Source: Flavilitoribacter nigricans DSM 23189 = NBRC 102662
GTDB lineage: Bacteria; Bacteroidota; Bacteroidia; Chitinophagales; Saprospiraceae
Direction of reading: 5' to 3'
Assembly (NCBI RefSeq): GCF_002646595.1
Contig: NZ_PDUD01000019.1
Span: forward strand, 173,128-237,127
Length of the DNA: 64,000 nucleotides
Shown in pieces: positions 26,348 to 35,719 of this stretch (the stretch's first letter is position 1; each line of letters begins with the position of its first letter). The translations under genes and the position numbers were made by a program. The notes below the pieces were generated by a model that ran no database searches, was not told the origin of the DNA, and was given only the letters and a program-made list of their open reading frames with translations.

Positions 26348-29146
26348 TCAAATTTGCTCGGTAAGCAGGTAATTTTTGAGGGCCGCACGGCTGGTTTCCG
26401 GCTGGAACAGCCAGTTGATGTAGGGTAATGCAAAAACCGGCACTCCTACCCGGCTCAGGATTTTCCAGTGCTCGATGGGGATCAGTCCGGTGAACGGCCC
26501 CGGGAATCCCATGAGATCAATTCCGAGAGAACGACCTTCGTGTACGACTACCAGATCGAGTTCCACTCCGCCGATGGAGTAATGGGTGTGGACCTGATCG
26601 ATGCCCCATTCGGACAGCTGCTGCAGCACTTCTCCCATAAACTGATCCGAACCGGGACCGGACTCCGGTGACCGGGCGGCCGCTTCGCGCCGAAATTCCA
26701 GGAAATCCAAATAGGCACGCAGCATATTGCCATCGGGAAAATCTTTCGGTGCGCCGGAAAGGAACAGGTACTGCTCCGCGCGGGCCCGCGTGATGCTCAC
26801 GTTGAACACATCCTCCCGGTTGAGGTAGGTCCATACCCCGCCGGGGCTACCGGGATGAACGGCAAATGAGATCAGCATTACATCCCGTTCTTCCCCCTGG
26901 AAGGCAAAGGGCGAACCGATCAGCACGCGGTGGCGCAGCAACTGATCCGCGGAAAAGGTCTCCGCGATCGCATTTTGTATCGCCTCCACCTGGCCCCGAA
27001 AGGGCGAAAGCACCCCGATGCTCTGGCACAGCGCCGCATCCAGCTCTTTTTCCTTCTGCAGAATGGAATCGATCATCTCGACAACGGCTTTTACTTCTTC
27101 CGCGTTATCGCCCCGGCCGGTACGCTGTCCGGCAACGACGCGAAGGTGTACATTTTTTTCTCCAAACCGGTCGGGCGTGGCGGTCATGACCCGCAGCTGG
27201 TTGCTGTAAAAGTGCCGGTTACTGAACGCAATGATGTCCGGCAGAGAACGGAAGTGCTCATCAAGCAGTTTAACCTGATCCTGCGTGGTGAGTTGATCCT
27301 CCACCAGATCCAGCAGACTTTGGTTGCGGTAATCGAGCCAGTGCCCGGGTGCTTTTTCCAGACCGTATTGCTCCCGGAAGATCTGCTGCTGCCGCTGGGG
27401 AACAAATGAGATATGCCGCAACTGCTTAGGATCGCCCACGATGACGGCCCGTTTGGCCCGCTGCAGTACGGGCAATGCGCTGGCGATATCGCACTGGCTG
27501 GCCTCATCGATGATCACGACGTCGAACATTTCGGTATAGGCCGGCAACATCTGATGAATATCCGCCGTATTGGTGATCCAGATCGGAAGGCACTGCAGGA
27601 TGACCGATACGTCCATTTCATCGAAGATGTTGGCTTGTTTGTTGCCGGTACGGGCACTCAGGGCAGCGATCAGGTTGCGCACTTCTTTCCGCCGGTTGCG
27701 CAGTACCTGGACCAGCCGGTAGAAAAAGTTGATCCGCAGGTATTCGATCATGAATTTCCGGCGCAACCAGAACATGCGTTCCAGTTTCATTACGGATTTC
27801 CAGAAGGGTACACTCCGCCCCAGACTATTCCGGATAAACCATCTTTTCACGTTACTCCAGAGACCGTTGGTTCCTCCCGCCACGAATGCCCCCCAGTCCA
27901 TGATCTTGTGTTCCCACCTCAGGAGATGCTCCACCAGTTCCTGGATGCGGCGATCCCGCTGCATCACTTCCTGCCGGGCGATGCGCACGTCGGACTTCCG
28001 GTATTCTTCCAGTCCGAAACCCCGGTACCATTCCTTCAGCCGGTCCTTTACCGCTTTCCGGTAATTGCCGCTGGTGGCCTTAACTACGATCTGTGGCAGC
28101 CCGAGGTCCGCTTCGATCTTTTCCGCAACCACTTTTACCGCCTGATTGTTCCGGGAAGCGATGAGCACGGACTGCCCCTTACTCATCAGGTCGACGGCCA
28201 GACTGGCGATCGTAAAGGTCTTGCCGGTACCGGGCGGTCCGATCACCAGGCTCAGGGGGTAACGATAGGCATTTCGCACGACCTCTTCCTGAGCTTCACT
28301 CAATACGGCCGGCGCCCAGATACTTTCGGTACCGGCTTTAGACGCCACAACGGGTTGCTCACTGAACAGCGTTTGCAGAGGACGGGACCAGTCATTACCC
28401 TGCGCCAGCATTTCCAGTTCATTGAGTACCCCGCGGGCTCCCTTCCCCTTGTCGACGATACCGATGCCAATGGCCGAGAGGATCTGGAAGCCCCGCTTCG
28501 TTTTTTTCAGCAGGGAGCGAACGTCATCCTCCAATAACAATTCGGGGAATTCGGCCAGCGTAGAAACTTCCACATTGGGAAACAGATCGGTAAAAGCTCT
28601 TTCCAGCTGATAGCACTGATCAAAATCCAGGGGACCTATCGGCAGGTGTTTAGCCAGCTCTTCCTGGGTAGCGGAAGCATTGTTGTCCGAGCGATTGAGC
28701 ACTTCGATCACTGCCGGATTGAGGGTCGGGTTGGTGGTATCGGCTTTAAGGTAGTAGACTTCATCCTCCAGTTCGAGGGTGAGCGGGTAGATCAGCAAGG
28801 GCGCACAGACGGAATGGTTGCGCCCCAGCACCCGGCTCCGTCCGCACAGGAAGAAAGCACCGGCGTACAGGGCCTTTTCGCGGGAGTAGATATCCAGATA
28901 AGCATCGGCCTGCCGGGCCCACTCACTATCGATCGGTACCCGGAACAGTTGGCCGGTCAGCAAATCCGCTTCCGAGAGGAAGAGGGGATATTCTACCTTC
29001 TTGCTGAAAAAATTCAATAGGTGAATGGCCCGGAAATCCGCCTGGTAGCAGGCCCGAAAATAAGCGGCAATAGCAGGAAGCATCTCATTCGGCATAGGCA
29101 TGGCAGTTGCTGAGTGGGCCGGGCTTACGAACCCCGGTCGCATCAT
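26348..29146 (-). CDS. Superfamily I DNA/RNA helicase (UPF1/DNA2-like) with a C-terminal nuclease-like domain
   Basis: A 932-aa ATP-dependent helicase. Walker A is GPPGTGKT (about 302-309), Walker B is IIDEASQCD (about 543-551), with motif III VGDPKQLRHISF and C-terminal motifs DEHFRSLPDIIAFSN, IGVLSPFRGQVEAIQ, AFQGEERDVMLISF and NVSITRARAEQYLFLSG (the arginine finger region). An insertion of about 200 mainly helical, basic residues sits between motifs I and II. Residues about 830-925 carry a separate module: a late GGVELDLVVVHEGRSLGIDLMGFPG looks like the core of a PD-(D/E)XK or Vsr/DUF559-type nuclease, although a canonical ExK is not obvious. The N-terminal ~280 residues are helicase-accessory. 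Likely roles are DNA repair, replication or RNA metabolism; it is not accompanied by defence genes. Confidence 0.9.
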   Translation of the reverse strand: MMRPGFVSPAHSATAMPMPNEMLPAIAAYFRACYQADFRAIHLLNFFSKKVEYPLFLSEADLLTGQLFRVPIDSEWARQADAYLDIYSREKALYAGAFFLCGRSRVLGRNHSVCAPLLIYPLTLELEDEVYYLKADTTNPTLNPAVIEVLNRSDNNASATQEELAKHLPIGPLDFDQCYQLERAFTDLFPNVEVSTLAEFPELLLEDDVRSLLKKTKRGFQILSAIGIGIVDKGKGARGVLNELEMLAQGNDWSRPLQTLFSEQPVVASKAGTESIWAPAVLSEAQEEVVRNAYRYPLSLVIGPPGTGKTFTIASLAVDLMSKGQSVLIASRNNQAVKVVAEKIEADLGLPQIVVKATSGNYRKAVKDRLKEWYRGFGLEEYRKSDVRIARQEVMQRDRRIQELVEHLLRWEHKIMDWGAFVAGGTNGLWSNVKRWFIRNSLGRSVPFWKSVMKLERMFWLRRKFMIEYLRINFFYRLVQVLRNRRKEVRNLIAALSARTGNKQANIFDEMDVSVILQCLPIWITNTADIHQMLPAYTEMFDVVIIDEASQCDIASALPVLQRAKRAVIVGDPKQLRHISFVPQRQQQIFREQYGLEKAPGHWLDYRNQSLLDLVEDQLTTQDQVKLLDEHFRSLPDIIAFSNRHFYSNQLRVMTATPDRFGEKNVHLRVVAGQRTGRGDNAEEVKAVVEMIDSILQKEKELDAALCQSIGVLSPFRGQVEAIQNAIAETFSADQLLRHRVLIGSPFAFQGEERDVMLISFAVHPGSPGGVWTYLNREDVFNVSITRARAEQYLFLSGAPKDFPDGNMLRAYLDFLEFRREAAARSPESGPGSDQFMGEVLQQLSEWGIDQVHTHYSIGGVELDLVVVHEGRSLGIDLMGFPGPFTGLIPIEHWKILSRVGVPVFALPYINWLFQPETSRAALKNYLLTEQI

Positions 29147-29277
29147 AGTGTCGGACCAGACTCCGAAAAGTACCCAACTCAGATTAAAAATCTACTTCCT
29201 GTAGATATTATTTTTTTCCTGCTTTTTCGATTTTCCTGGACTTATGCTGGGATTTATTGGATCATCCCAGGGCGATC

Positions 29278-29309
29278 TTCCGGGAGCGATCCTTCCAAAC
29301 CTCCCGGAA
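29278..29309. repeat. Hairpin between beta-helix gene stop and helicase start
   Basis: TTCCGGGAG (29278-29286) and CTCCCGGAA (29301-29309) form a perfect 9-bp stem with a 14-base loop, 7 bases beyond the stop of the minus-strand beta-helix gene. No T-run follows, so it is a weak terminator or mRNA-end structure. Confidence 0.45.
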
Positions 29310-29315
29310 CTAGGA

Positions 29316-30815
29316 TCACTCCACCCGCTCGTAGCAACCCGCATCCGGTAGATCATCCCGGGTGACACCATCCAGATCGACATCCAGACCTTGGAGCGGC
29401 ACGCCTACGTCTTTGGCGATGGACAGCGTATCCAGGTGGTAATCATCATCCTGGGTACTGATGAACAGCGGATCCATAGTCGTGCCGTTCACACAATCCT
29501 GGCAGTAAGATTCGAAGAAGTCTGCATACAGCCCATCGTTATCCGTCAGCAGGCGCTCCGTCCGTACGACGCAGTTGCGGAAACTAACGTCGAACATATC
29601 CGGTTCCATTCGGGCGCTGTAGTCCGAGAGCAATACCTGATCCCGTCGCGATCCGAAGAAAATGCTGTTCCGGAAAATGGCCCGTAATCGATTGACCGCA
29701 GCCTGATTACAGGAAAGCGGATCATCGTCGTAGCAAAAGAAATTGCTCATACTGATCGCGGCGGCGTTCACGCCGTAGGAAGCGATGGTACAGTGATCGA
29801 AGAAATAATCGCCGCCCAGGGTGAGCTGTACGGAATTGGAGGCATTGTTATAGATCAGGCAATTGCGGGCCACTACCCTACTGTGGAAGGCCGCAATGCC
29901 GTTGCCGGCCGTATTGGCGATCTCGGTATTGAGCGCCGTGACGTCCGCCAGGGAATCCACAAATATGCCAATATTGGAATTTTTGATCACGGTGTGTTCG
30001 AAGCGGTTGCCGTTGCTGCCCCGGCCGAGAACGATGCCGAACCACTGGCCGGGTTCTTCGGCAAATTCCTCTTCCAGCCGGTCGCCCTGGATCACCACGG
30101 GATTTTCCTCGGTGCCCAAAAAGCGGAGCCGTCCGTTCTGTAGCGTGTAGAGGATGCCATCGTTGAAAATGCCGAACAGGTCATTGCGCGCAATACCGCC
30201 GTGCACGTGGATCCGGGTACCCGCCATCACTTCCAGGGCACAACTGTCGATCAGCAATTCCCCGTAGATCACGTAGGGTTTGGGATCATCCCAGACGACG
30301 GTGCCGTTATCACAGGTCAGCAAGGTAGGTACGCCCCGATTGAAGCGACTGGGAAAATAATTAGCATTTTGCCCCCAGGCTTCCAGCCGTACCGACTGGC
30401 GACGGTCATTGGTCTCGAAAATGATGTGGTCATCGATCACGAAAGGACTGATGGACAGCGGCTGGTCCGGATCAATGGTCACTTCCACAAATACGTATAT
30501 ACTATCCTGCCCCCAGATCTCGATATCTTCCACCACATCCCCGGCAATGCCATCCACATTCATACGGAAAAAGGAAGCGTCTCCACCTTCGATGTACGCC
30601 CGTCCCAAACGCACCGGCTGTTTGTTCGGATTGATCACTTTGAAAGAACGGGTGGCGGATCCCACTTCGGTAAATACGGTATCGAAGCGGAGGGTATCGA
30701 GGCTAAATTGTAATTCTACACTTCCATCGGTAATAAAGTCGTCTTCGCGCTTGCTACAGGCCAGCATCATTACGATCATCATCAGCGCGGCGACAGTCCA
30801 GAGGATTGGTCTCAT
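29316..30815 (-). CDS. Beta-helix lipoprotein with N-terminal Ig-like domain
   Basis: A 499-aa lipoprotein: the signal peptide ends at the Cys of MMLACSKRED. Residues about 30-150 form an Ig-like beta-sandwich (LRFDTVFTEVGSATRSFKVINPNKQPVRLGRAYIEGG), a pattern of the choice-of-anchor type. The rest has short parallel beta-helix coils (GIARNDLFGIFNDGIL, NGNRFEHTVIKNSNIGIFVDSLADVTALNTEIANTAGNGIAAFHS, VVARNCLIYNNASNSVQL). It ends RDDLPDAGCYERVE, a tail often seen in such surface proteins. It is likely surface-exposed on the outer membrane; no catalytic residues are evident. It starts close to a Bacteroidota -7 box at 30838-30845. Confidence 0.85.
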   Translation of the reverse strand: MRPILWTVAALMMIVMMLACSKREDDFITDGSVELQFSLDTLRFDTVFTEVGSATRSFKVINPNKQPVRLGRAYIEGGDASFFRMNVDGIAGDVVEDIEIWGQDSIYVFVEVTIDPDQPLSISPFVIDDHIIFETNDRRQSVRLEAWGQNANYFPSRFNRGVPTLLTCDNGTVVWDDPKPYVIYGELLIDSCALEVMAGTRIHVHGGIARNDLFGIFNDGILYTLQNGRLRFLGTEENPVVIQGDRLEEEFAEEPGQWFGIVLGRGSNGNRFEHTVIKNSNIGIFVDSLADVTALNTEIANTAGNGIAAFHSRVVARNCLIYNNASNSVQLTLGGDYFFDHCTIASYGVNAAAISMSNFFCYDDDPLSCNQAAVNRLRAIFRNSIFFGSRRDQVLLSDYSARMEPDMFDVSFRNCVVRTERLLTDNDGLYADFFESYCQDCVNGTTMDPLFISTQDDDYHLDTLSIAKDVGVPLQGLDVDLDGVTRDDLPDAGCYERVE

Positions 30816-30837
30816 ATACGATTTTCATTTGTGGCTG

Positions 30838-30845
30838 CAAAAATA
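30838..30845 (-). promoter_or_regulatory. Bacteroidota -7 box TATTTTTG for the beta-helix lipoprotein gene
   Basis: On the minus strand TATTTTTG fits the TAnnTTTG consensus exactly and lies 23 bases upstream of the ATG at 30815, giving a short leader. A clear -33 TTTG is not visible at the expected distance. Confidence 0.45.
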
Positions 30846-31003
30846 GGGTGAATTATTGGGGAGTACGGTGTATCGGGGTGTTAAAAAGTAAGAAACGGCG
30901 GATTGGTCGGGGCGGCTCCGGCCTCCGGCGTACATGCGATCATGACGTGGTCCACCGATATCGGCCTGAAGCCCCGGTGACTAAGCTTTTGACCGTATTT
31001 TGC

Positions 31004-32407
31004 TCAGGCTTTCCCTATTTGTTTCAACAACCATTCTTTTTCGGTCAGGATCTTTTCCTGGCTGATCCTTTGTCGTAAATTTTCCCGGGCCTGACTATCG
31101 CCGGGTATCAATCCCAACATCTTGCGGGTATAATGGATCAGGTGGCGGTAATTGGCGCGGTGGTAACCCAGTTCGGGTTTGCGCACCAAATAGGTCTGAA
31201 AGGCATCCAGGTGACTATGCAGGGCTTCGAACTCTTCGAGCTCAAAGTAAATTTTGAGCAAAAGCGTCCGGGCGCCTAAATTGAGTAAGGGGTCATGGTA
31301 ATTGGAACGTTGCAGCAGGGGGATGGCGTCCTGGTATTGTTGCCGGTAATAAGCGATCTTTGCCTGATTAAAACTTTCCATTCTTTCCCGGTAGGCTCTT
31401 TCGATAAATGGAGTCCACTCCGCAATGAATTGTTCGGCCCAATCGGCCTGATCGATCTGTAAGGCTACCGATACGATATTGTGATAGGTGAAGCGGGATA
31501 ATTTACCATTGTCCAGCAAATAGCCGTGCCGGATACCGTCCTTGTAAAAATCCATGATATCGTAAAAGAAATTGGGCCTGCCGTCATTGACCTGGCGGAT
31601 ACCATAATTGATCGCCAGCAGATACAGGTCGCGCACTTCATCTTCGGGGAATTGGTTGCTGGCCTCCAGCAGCAGCTTTTTAAAGGATTGAAAATGCTGT
31701 TCCTGCGCGGGATTCTGCAGCATCTGAATACCGTGCCAGTAGATGGCCGTGCAGGGAATCTCCAGTAAGCCGTATTCCCGGATGTACGCAAAAAGCGGCT
31801 CCAGTAAAGTGCTGGTATAGCCCCGTTCGTACACCTGCTCGTGGGCCAGCAGCAGGCAGCTTTGCCGAAGTTTCATCGCAATGAACGCCACGTTAAAATC
31901 CCAGTCTACCGATTGCTGTTCCTTGCCGGCCTCCGGTCGCTGCCGGTAATTGAGCCGGTAGCGCTCCGCACTGAGGCGATAGCGGCTAAGGTAATAATCC
32001 GCATTCCTGACCGTCCCTTTGGCCAGACTCCGTTCTGCCCGTAGCAAAGCCTTTTGGTGCAAGTCTCCATTTCCCTTTTGGCTCCAGAACTCTACCAGTT
32101 TTTGCCGGCCCGAGCCAGATTCGGCCAGGCTGGCCTCTACAATAATAAATTGCTCCAGCAATCGCTGTAAATAGGTCATCAACAGACGGAATTGGGTTTG
32201 CTGAAAGTCCTGATCGGGGAACAGTATCGACCAGATTGCAGCCTGATCCGGAATTTGGCCCTTATCCATGAACGCCAGTAAAGTATCCAAAAGCAATTGA
32301 AGATCAGCCCTTTGATTGAAATATGGAGAAGCGACAAATTTTCGCAAGGCATTTTTTTCCCTGGCGGATAAGTCATCGAGGCTTTGCCAGAGGCGGGTGT
32401 TTTCCAT
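31004..32407 (-). CDS. Conserved-looking helical protein of unknown function, 467 aa
   Basis: Cytoplasmic, without signal peptide. The opening LWQSLDDLSAREKNALRKFVASPYFNQRADLQLLLDTLLAF is typical of a protein I associate with Saprospiria/Lewinella genomes but for which I know no function. The rest is rich in aromatic- and leucine-containing helices arranged like TPR units (YLQRLLEQFIIVEASL, AERYRLNYRQRPEAGKEQ, IPCTAIYWHGIQMLQN, FIAEWTPFIERAYRERMESFNQAKIAYYRQQYQDAIPLLQRS, FELEEFEALHSHLDAFQTYL). A role as a protein-protein scaffold is possible. It is divergent from the T9SS gene at 32628, with a 220-base AT-rich promoter region between them. Confidence 0.7.
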   Translation of the reverse strand: MENTRLWQSLDDLSAREKNALRKFVASPYFNQRADLQLLLDTLLAFMDKGQIPDQAAIWSILFPDQDFQQTQFRLLMTYLQRLLEQFIIVEASLAESGSGRQKLVEFWSQKGNGDLHQKALLRAERSLAKGTVRNADYYLSRYRLSAERYRLNYRQRPEAGKEQQSVDWDFNVAFIAMKLRQSCLLLAHEQVYERGYTSTLLEPLFAYIREYGLLEIPCTAIYWHGIQMLQNPAQEQHFQSFKKLLLEASNQFPEDEVRDLYLLAINYGIRQVNDGRPNFFYDIMDFYKDGIRHGYLLDNGKLSRFTYHNIVSVALQIDQADWAEQFIAEWTPFIERAYRERMESFNQAKIAYYRQQYQDAIPLLQRSNYHDPLLNLGARTLLLKIYFELEEFEALHSHLDAFQTYLVRKPELGYHRANYRHLIHYTRKMLGLIPGDSQARENLRQRISQEKILTEKEWLLKQIGKA

Positions 32408-32555
32408 AAAATACGTTTTTACAGGCCCTTAATCCGGATAATTCAGGTTAACATTTCGAATTAATTGATCAACTACATTTTATATAAACCTCTTATTATC
32501 AATCTATTCATCATAAAATACTACTTTTTTTATGCTATAAAACTAATTAATTGTT

Positions 32556-32587
32556 TTTGTACCTCCCCTATAAAGACAGCACTTTTG
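32556..32587 (+). promoter_or_regulatory. Bacteroidota-type promoter of the T9SS gene at 32628
   Basis: TTTG at 32556-32559, a 20-base spacer, then CACTTTTG at 32580-32587 (one change from TAnnTTTG). The spacing fits the TTTG-N19/21-TAnnTTTG consensus of the Bacteroidota sigma factor. The expected start of transcription is near 32594, about 34 bases before the ATG. Confidence 0.65.
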
Positions 32588-32627
32588 TACCGTACTACTA
32601 ACAGATTTATCCATCAATTAAAAAAAC

Positions 32628-34748
32628 ATGAAGGCTCAAAAACTAACTTACCTCTGTTTGCTTTGGCTAGCCCTGTTCTTCCTTCCCACCATCCCGGGGC
32701 AGGCTCAGGCCGGTTGCACCGATGACCAGCAAAGGCCCACTCCTTTTTGCCAAACGAGTAACCTCAATATCCCGGCCCATCCCACCCAGGGAGCGATTGT
32801 CACGCCCTCCATAATCGATCTGGGTTCCCTTGATGATTGTACGGCGGCCGATCAATTGATCTTCCGTTTAGAGTTTGCAGCAGACTTTAGCGGTATGCCG
32901 CCCGAAAGTGAGACCTTGGTACTGCCCGATCTGGCGATCCATTCGGTGAATATGTGGGTTGGTGACCGGGCCGGTAACTGGGACTGGTGTACCACGGTCG
33001 TACAGGCAGATGATGTAGTCAGCGCAGTAGACGGCCAGGTTTTTATCGATAATAATCAGAATTGCCTACTGGATGAAGAAGAGGGTCATACGCCCCTGTC
33101 TTCCTGGACCATTCAGGCAACTAACCTCAATACCGGCGCTACTTACTCTACCCAAACCCAGGCCAATGGTTCCTACAGTTTACTCATTGCGGATCTGCCC
33201 GTGGGTGAAAGCGCCGATATTTCCGTCGAAGTTCTTTTGCCGCCGGGGCTTTCCTCCGCCTGCCCCAGTACACAGGTGCTTTCCAATAACATCGATGGCT
33301 TAAATGAATTGAATTTCCCGATCAACTTACGCACGGATTGCCAATTGCTGACGGTGGATATAGGTACGGCCCTGCTGCGCCGGTGTTTTTCCAACAGCTA
33401 CACGATCAATTATTGCAATTATTCCAGTGAGCCGGTATACGACGCAGAGATCATAGTGCAACTCGATGAGCTGCTACTTTTTGAAAGTGCATCCGAAGAC
33501 TACGAAGCGCTGGGAGGTCAACAATACAGATTCCGATTGGATAGCATACCGGCCGGTGGCTGCGGGCGTTTTACGATCCAGGCATTGGCCAGTTGCGAAC
33601 TGATGCTGGGGCAAAGCCAGTGTGTGAGCGCAACCATCTCCCCCGCCGATTGTCAGACGCCGGGCGAGGAATGGTCCGGGGCCAGCCTCACCGTCAGCGG
33701 ATCCTGTGATGAAGACGAGGGTAAGGTTCGCTTTGAAATCAGGAATGTGGGTGACAATCCACTTATCACTCCCTTAGCCTATACGGTCGTTGAAGACGTC
33801 GTCATGTACCGGAGTGGTACGCTCGAAGGATTGGGACCCGCGGAAAGTAGAGTTTACGAATTTCCGGCAAACGGCGCTACCTGGCTTTTTTCCATCGATC
33901 AGCCCAAAGGCCACCCGGGGAAAAGCGCCCCGATCGCCTTTGTAGAAGGTTGCGGCGGGTTCAGTCCGGGTATTGTCAATCAATTCCGGCAGAATGATGC
34001 TGATCCCTATGTATCCATCGATTGCCAGACCGTAGTCGGATCATTCGATCCCAATGACAAACAGGCTTTCCCGGTGGGCGTGACCGATGCTCACTACATC
34101 GAACCCAATCGGGAGATCGAATACCTGATCCGTTTTCAAAATACGGGCACTGATACCGCCTTTACAGTGGTGATCGAAGACCAGCTCAGCCCAGCTTTGG
34201 ACCATTCCACTTTTCTGGCCGGGAGCAGCAGTCATGCTTATCGAACCGAGTTGTCGGAAACCGGCTTACTGCGGATTTACTTTGAGAACATCTTATTACC
34301 GGATAGCCTAGTCAACGAACCGGCTTCGCACGGTTTTATCAAGTTCAAGGTCAATCAACTCCCGGATAACCCTCCGGGTACCCTGATCGATAATACGGCG
34401 AGTATCTACTTCGATTTTAACGAAGCGATTATCACCAATCGAGTGAGGCATCAGGTGGAGATTAATTTTTTGGAGGTCAGAACGGCAACGGTCGATCTGC
34501 CGCCCCGGGCCAGTCTGCAGATCAGCCCCAATCCGATGACCCATACCGGGCGATTTCAGTTCCTAAACTACGAAGTGGAAAAGGGGCAATTCCTTTTACT
34601 GAACGCCCAGGGGCAAATAGTTATCCAGGAGGCCGTTCGGGGAAATAATTTTGAACTGAACGGGCGGGACCTGCCCGCCGGCCTGTACCTCTACCAAATA
34701 CTGGATAAACAGCAACTCATTGCTAATGGTAAACTGGTAATCAAATAG
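32628..34748 (+). CDS. Secreted protein with SdrD-B-like and DUF7619-like domains and T9SS sorting tail
   Basis: A 706-aa exported protein. The signal peptide (to about 27, ending GQAQA) is followed by a cysteine-containing N-terminal part. An SdrD-B-like domain comes near 130-210 (GQVFIDNNQNCLLDEEEG...NGSYSLLIADLPVG). DUF11/DUF7619-like repeat material is near 470-620 (DPNDKQAFPVGVTDAHYIEPNREIEYLIRFQNTGTDTAFTVVIEDQL ... NTASIYFDFNEAIITNRV). A type A T9SS domain ends it (ISPNPMTHTGRFQFLN ... LPAGLYLYQILDKQQLIANGKLVIK). The probable role is a structural or adhesive surface protein. It has a recognisable promoter (32556-32587) and terminator (34798-34837) and appears to be a single-gene unit. 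Confidence 0.88.
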   Translation: MKAQKLTYLCLLWLALFFLPTIPGQAQAGCTDDQQRPTPFCQTSNLNIPAHPTQGAIVTPSIIDLGSLDDCTAADQLIFRLEFAADFSGMPPESETLVLPDLAIHSVNMWVGDRAGNWDWCTTVVQADDVVSAVDGQVFIDNNQNCLLDEEEGHTPLSSWTIQATNLNTGATYSTQTQANGSYSLLIADLPVGESADISVEVLLPPGLSSACPSTQVLSNNIDGLNELNFPINLRTDCQLLTVDIGTALLRRCFSNSYTINYCNYSSEPVYDAEIIVQLDELLLFESASEDYEALGGQQYRFRLDSIPAGGCGRFTIQALASCELMLGQSQCVSATISPADCQTPGEEWSGASLTVSGSCDEDEGKVRFEIRNVGDNPLITPLAYTVVEDVVMYRSGTLEGLGPAESRVYEFPANGATWLFSIDQPKGHPGKSAPIAFVEGCGGFSPGIVNQFRQNDADPYVSIDCQTVVGSFDPNDKQAFPVGVTDAHYIEPNREIEYLIRFQNTGTDTAFTVVIEDQLSPALDHSTFLAGSSSHAYRTELSETGLLRIYFENILLPDSLVNEPASHGFIKFKVNQLPDNPPGTLIDNTASIYFDFNEAIITNRVRHQVEINFLEVRTATVDLPPRASLQISPNPMTHTGRFQFLNYEVEKGQFLLLNAQGQIVIQEAVRGNNFELNGRDLPAGLYLYQILDKQQLIANGKLVIK

Positions 34749-34797
34749 CCCTTACGGCAATTTGCGTCAGCACCCCGCCATTTAGACCATATATGAC

Positions 34798-34837
34798 CGG
34801 AAGGCTATTTTCAGGAACATAGCCTTCCGTTTTTTTC
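34798..34837 (+). terminator. Rho-independent terminator
   Basis: CGGAAGGCTAT (34798-34808) pairs perfectly with ATAGCCTTCCG (34819-34829); a 10-base loop separates them and seven T follow. It lies 50 bases after the stop of the T9SS gene. Confidence 0.9.
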
Positions 34838-35020
34838 CTTTCGCAGACCGGAGCGGTATCACCCTAAGAATGTGTCATACGCTTCTAATCGGTCAGAGCT
34901 TTCTCCAATTTGTTCTACACACTGTTCCCACCAGGACAACTTCCTTACTAATAATTCTCCTACCTTTGCAGGATCGGGTGATTGATCGCCTCTTAGCATT
35001 TACGAAATAGACAGATTCTG

Positions 35021-35719
35021 TTGAAAAGACCAATAATCGACGTCATCATACCGGCTTACAATGAGGAGAAAAGTATTGGGCTGGTAATTGCCGACATACC
35101 GGGAGAGCTGGTCCGAGAGATCATTGTTTGCAATAACAACAGCAGTGATCAGACTGCGATGGTGGCCCGGCAGGCTGGAGCCACGGTAGTCGACCAGCCG
35201 CAAAAAGGATACGGCAGCGCCTGTCTGAAAGGCATGGAGCACATCAGCCGGAAAAATGAACAAGATCAGCCGGATATCGTTGTTTTCCTCGACGGTGATT
35301 ATTCCGACCATCCCGAAGAAATGACGGAACTCATCCGTCCGATCCTGGAAGATGAGGTCGATCTGGTCATCGGTTCCCGGGCACTGGGTGATATGGAGAG
35401 AGGCGCGATGATGCCCCAGCAGGTATTCGGCAACTGGCTGGCGACCAATCTGATCCGTTTATTTTACAATTATAACTTCACCGATCTGGGTCCCTTCCGG
35501 GCTATCCGCTGGGACCAACTCCAGGCACTCCGGATGGAAGACCCCGATTTCGGATGGACCGTAGAGATGCAAGTCAAAGCAGCTAAGTATAAACTCAAAT
35601 GCACCGAAATTCCCGTGAGTTACCGGAAGCGGGTCGGTGTGTCCAAAGTATCCGGCACCATCCGGGGCACCGTCCTGGCCGGCCATAAAATACTCTGGAC
35701 CATTTTTAAGTTGTGGTAA
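35021..35719 (+). CDS. Glycosyltransferase family 2, dolichol-phosphate-mannose-synthase-like
   Basis: A 232-aa GT-A enzyme that probably transfers a sugar from a nucleotide-sugar to a polyprenyl phosphate. It begins with the nucleotide-binding segment IDVIIPAYNEEKSIG and carries the metal-binding DGD at 91-93 (FLDGDYSDHPEE), then FTDLGPFRAIRW and GWTVEMQVKAAKYKLKCTEIPVSYRKRVGVSKVSG, typical of DPM1-like enzymes. No C-terminal membrane helices are present. The frame opens with TTG at 35021; no in-frame ATG precedes the conserved N-terminus, so TTG (or an upstream ATT) is the likely start. It overlaps the next GT gene by 7 bases, which implies co-translation. Confidence 0.88.
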   Translation: MKRPIIDVIIPAYNEEKSIGLVIADIPGELVREIIVCNNNSSDQTAMVARQAGATVVDQPQKGYGSACLKGMEHISRKNEQDQPDIVVFLDGDYSDHPEEMTELIRPILEDEVDLVIGSRALGDMERGAMMPQQVFGNWLATNLIRLFYNYNFTDLGPFRAIRWDQLQALRMEDPDFGWTVEMQVKAAKYKLKCTEIPVSYRKRVGVSKVSGTIRGTVLAGHKILWTIFKLW

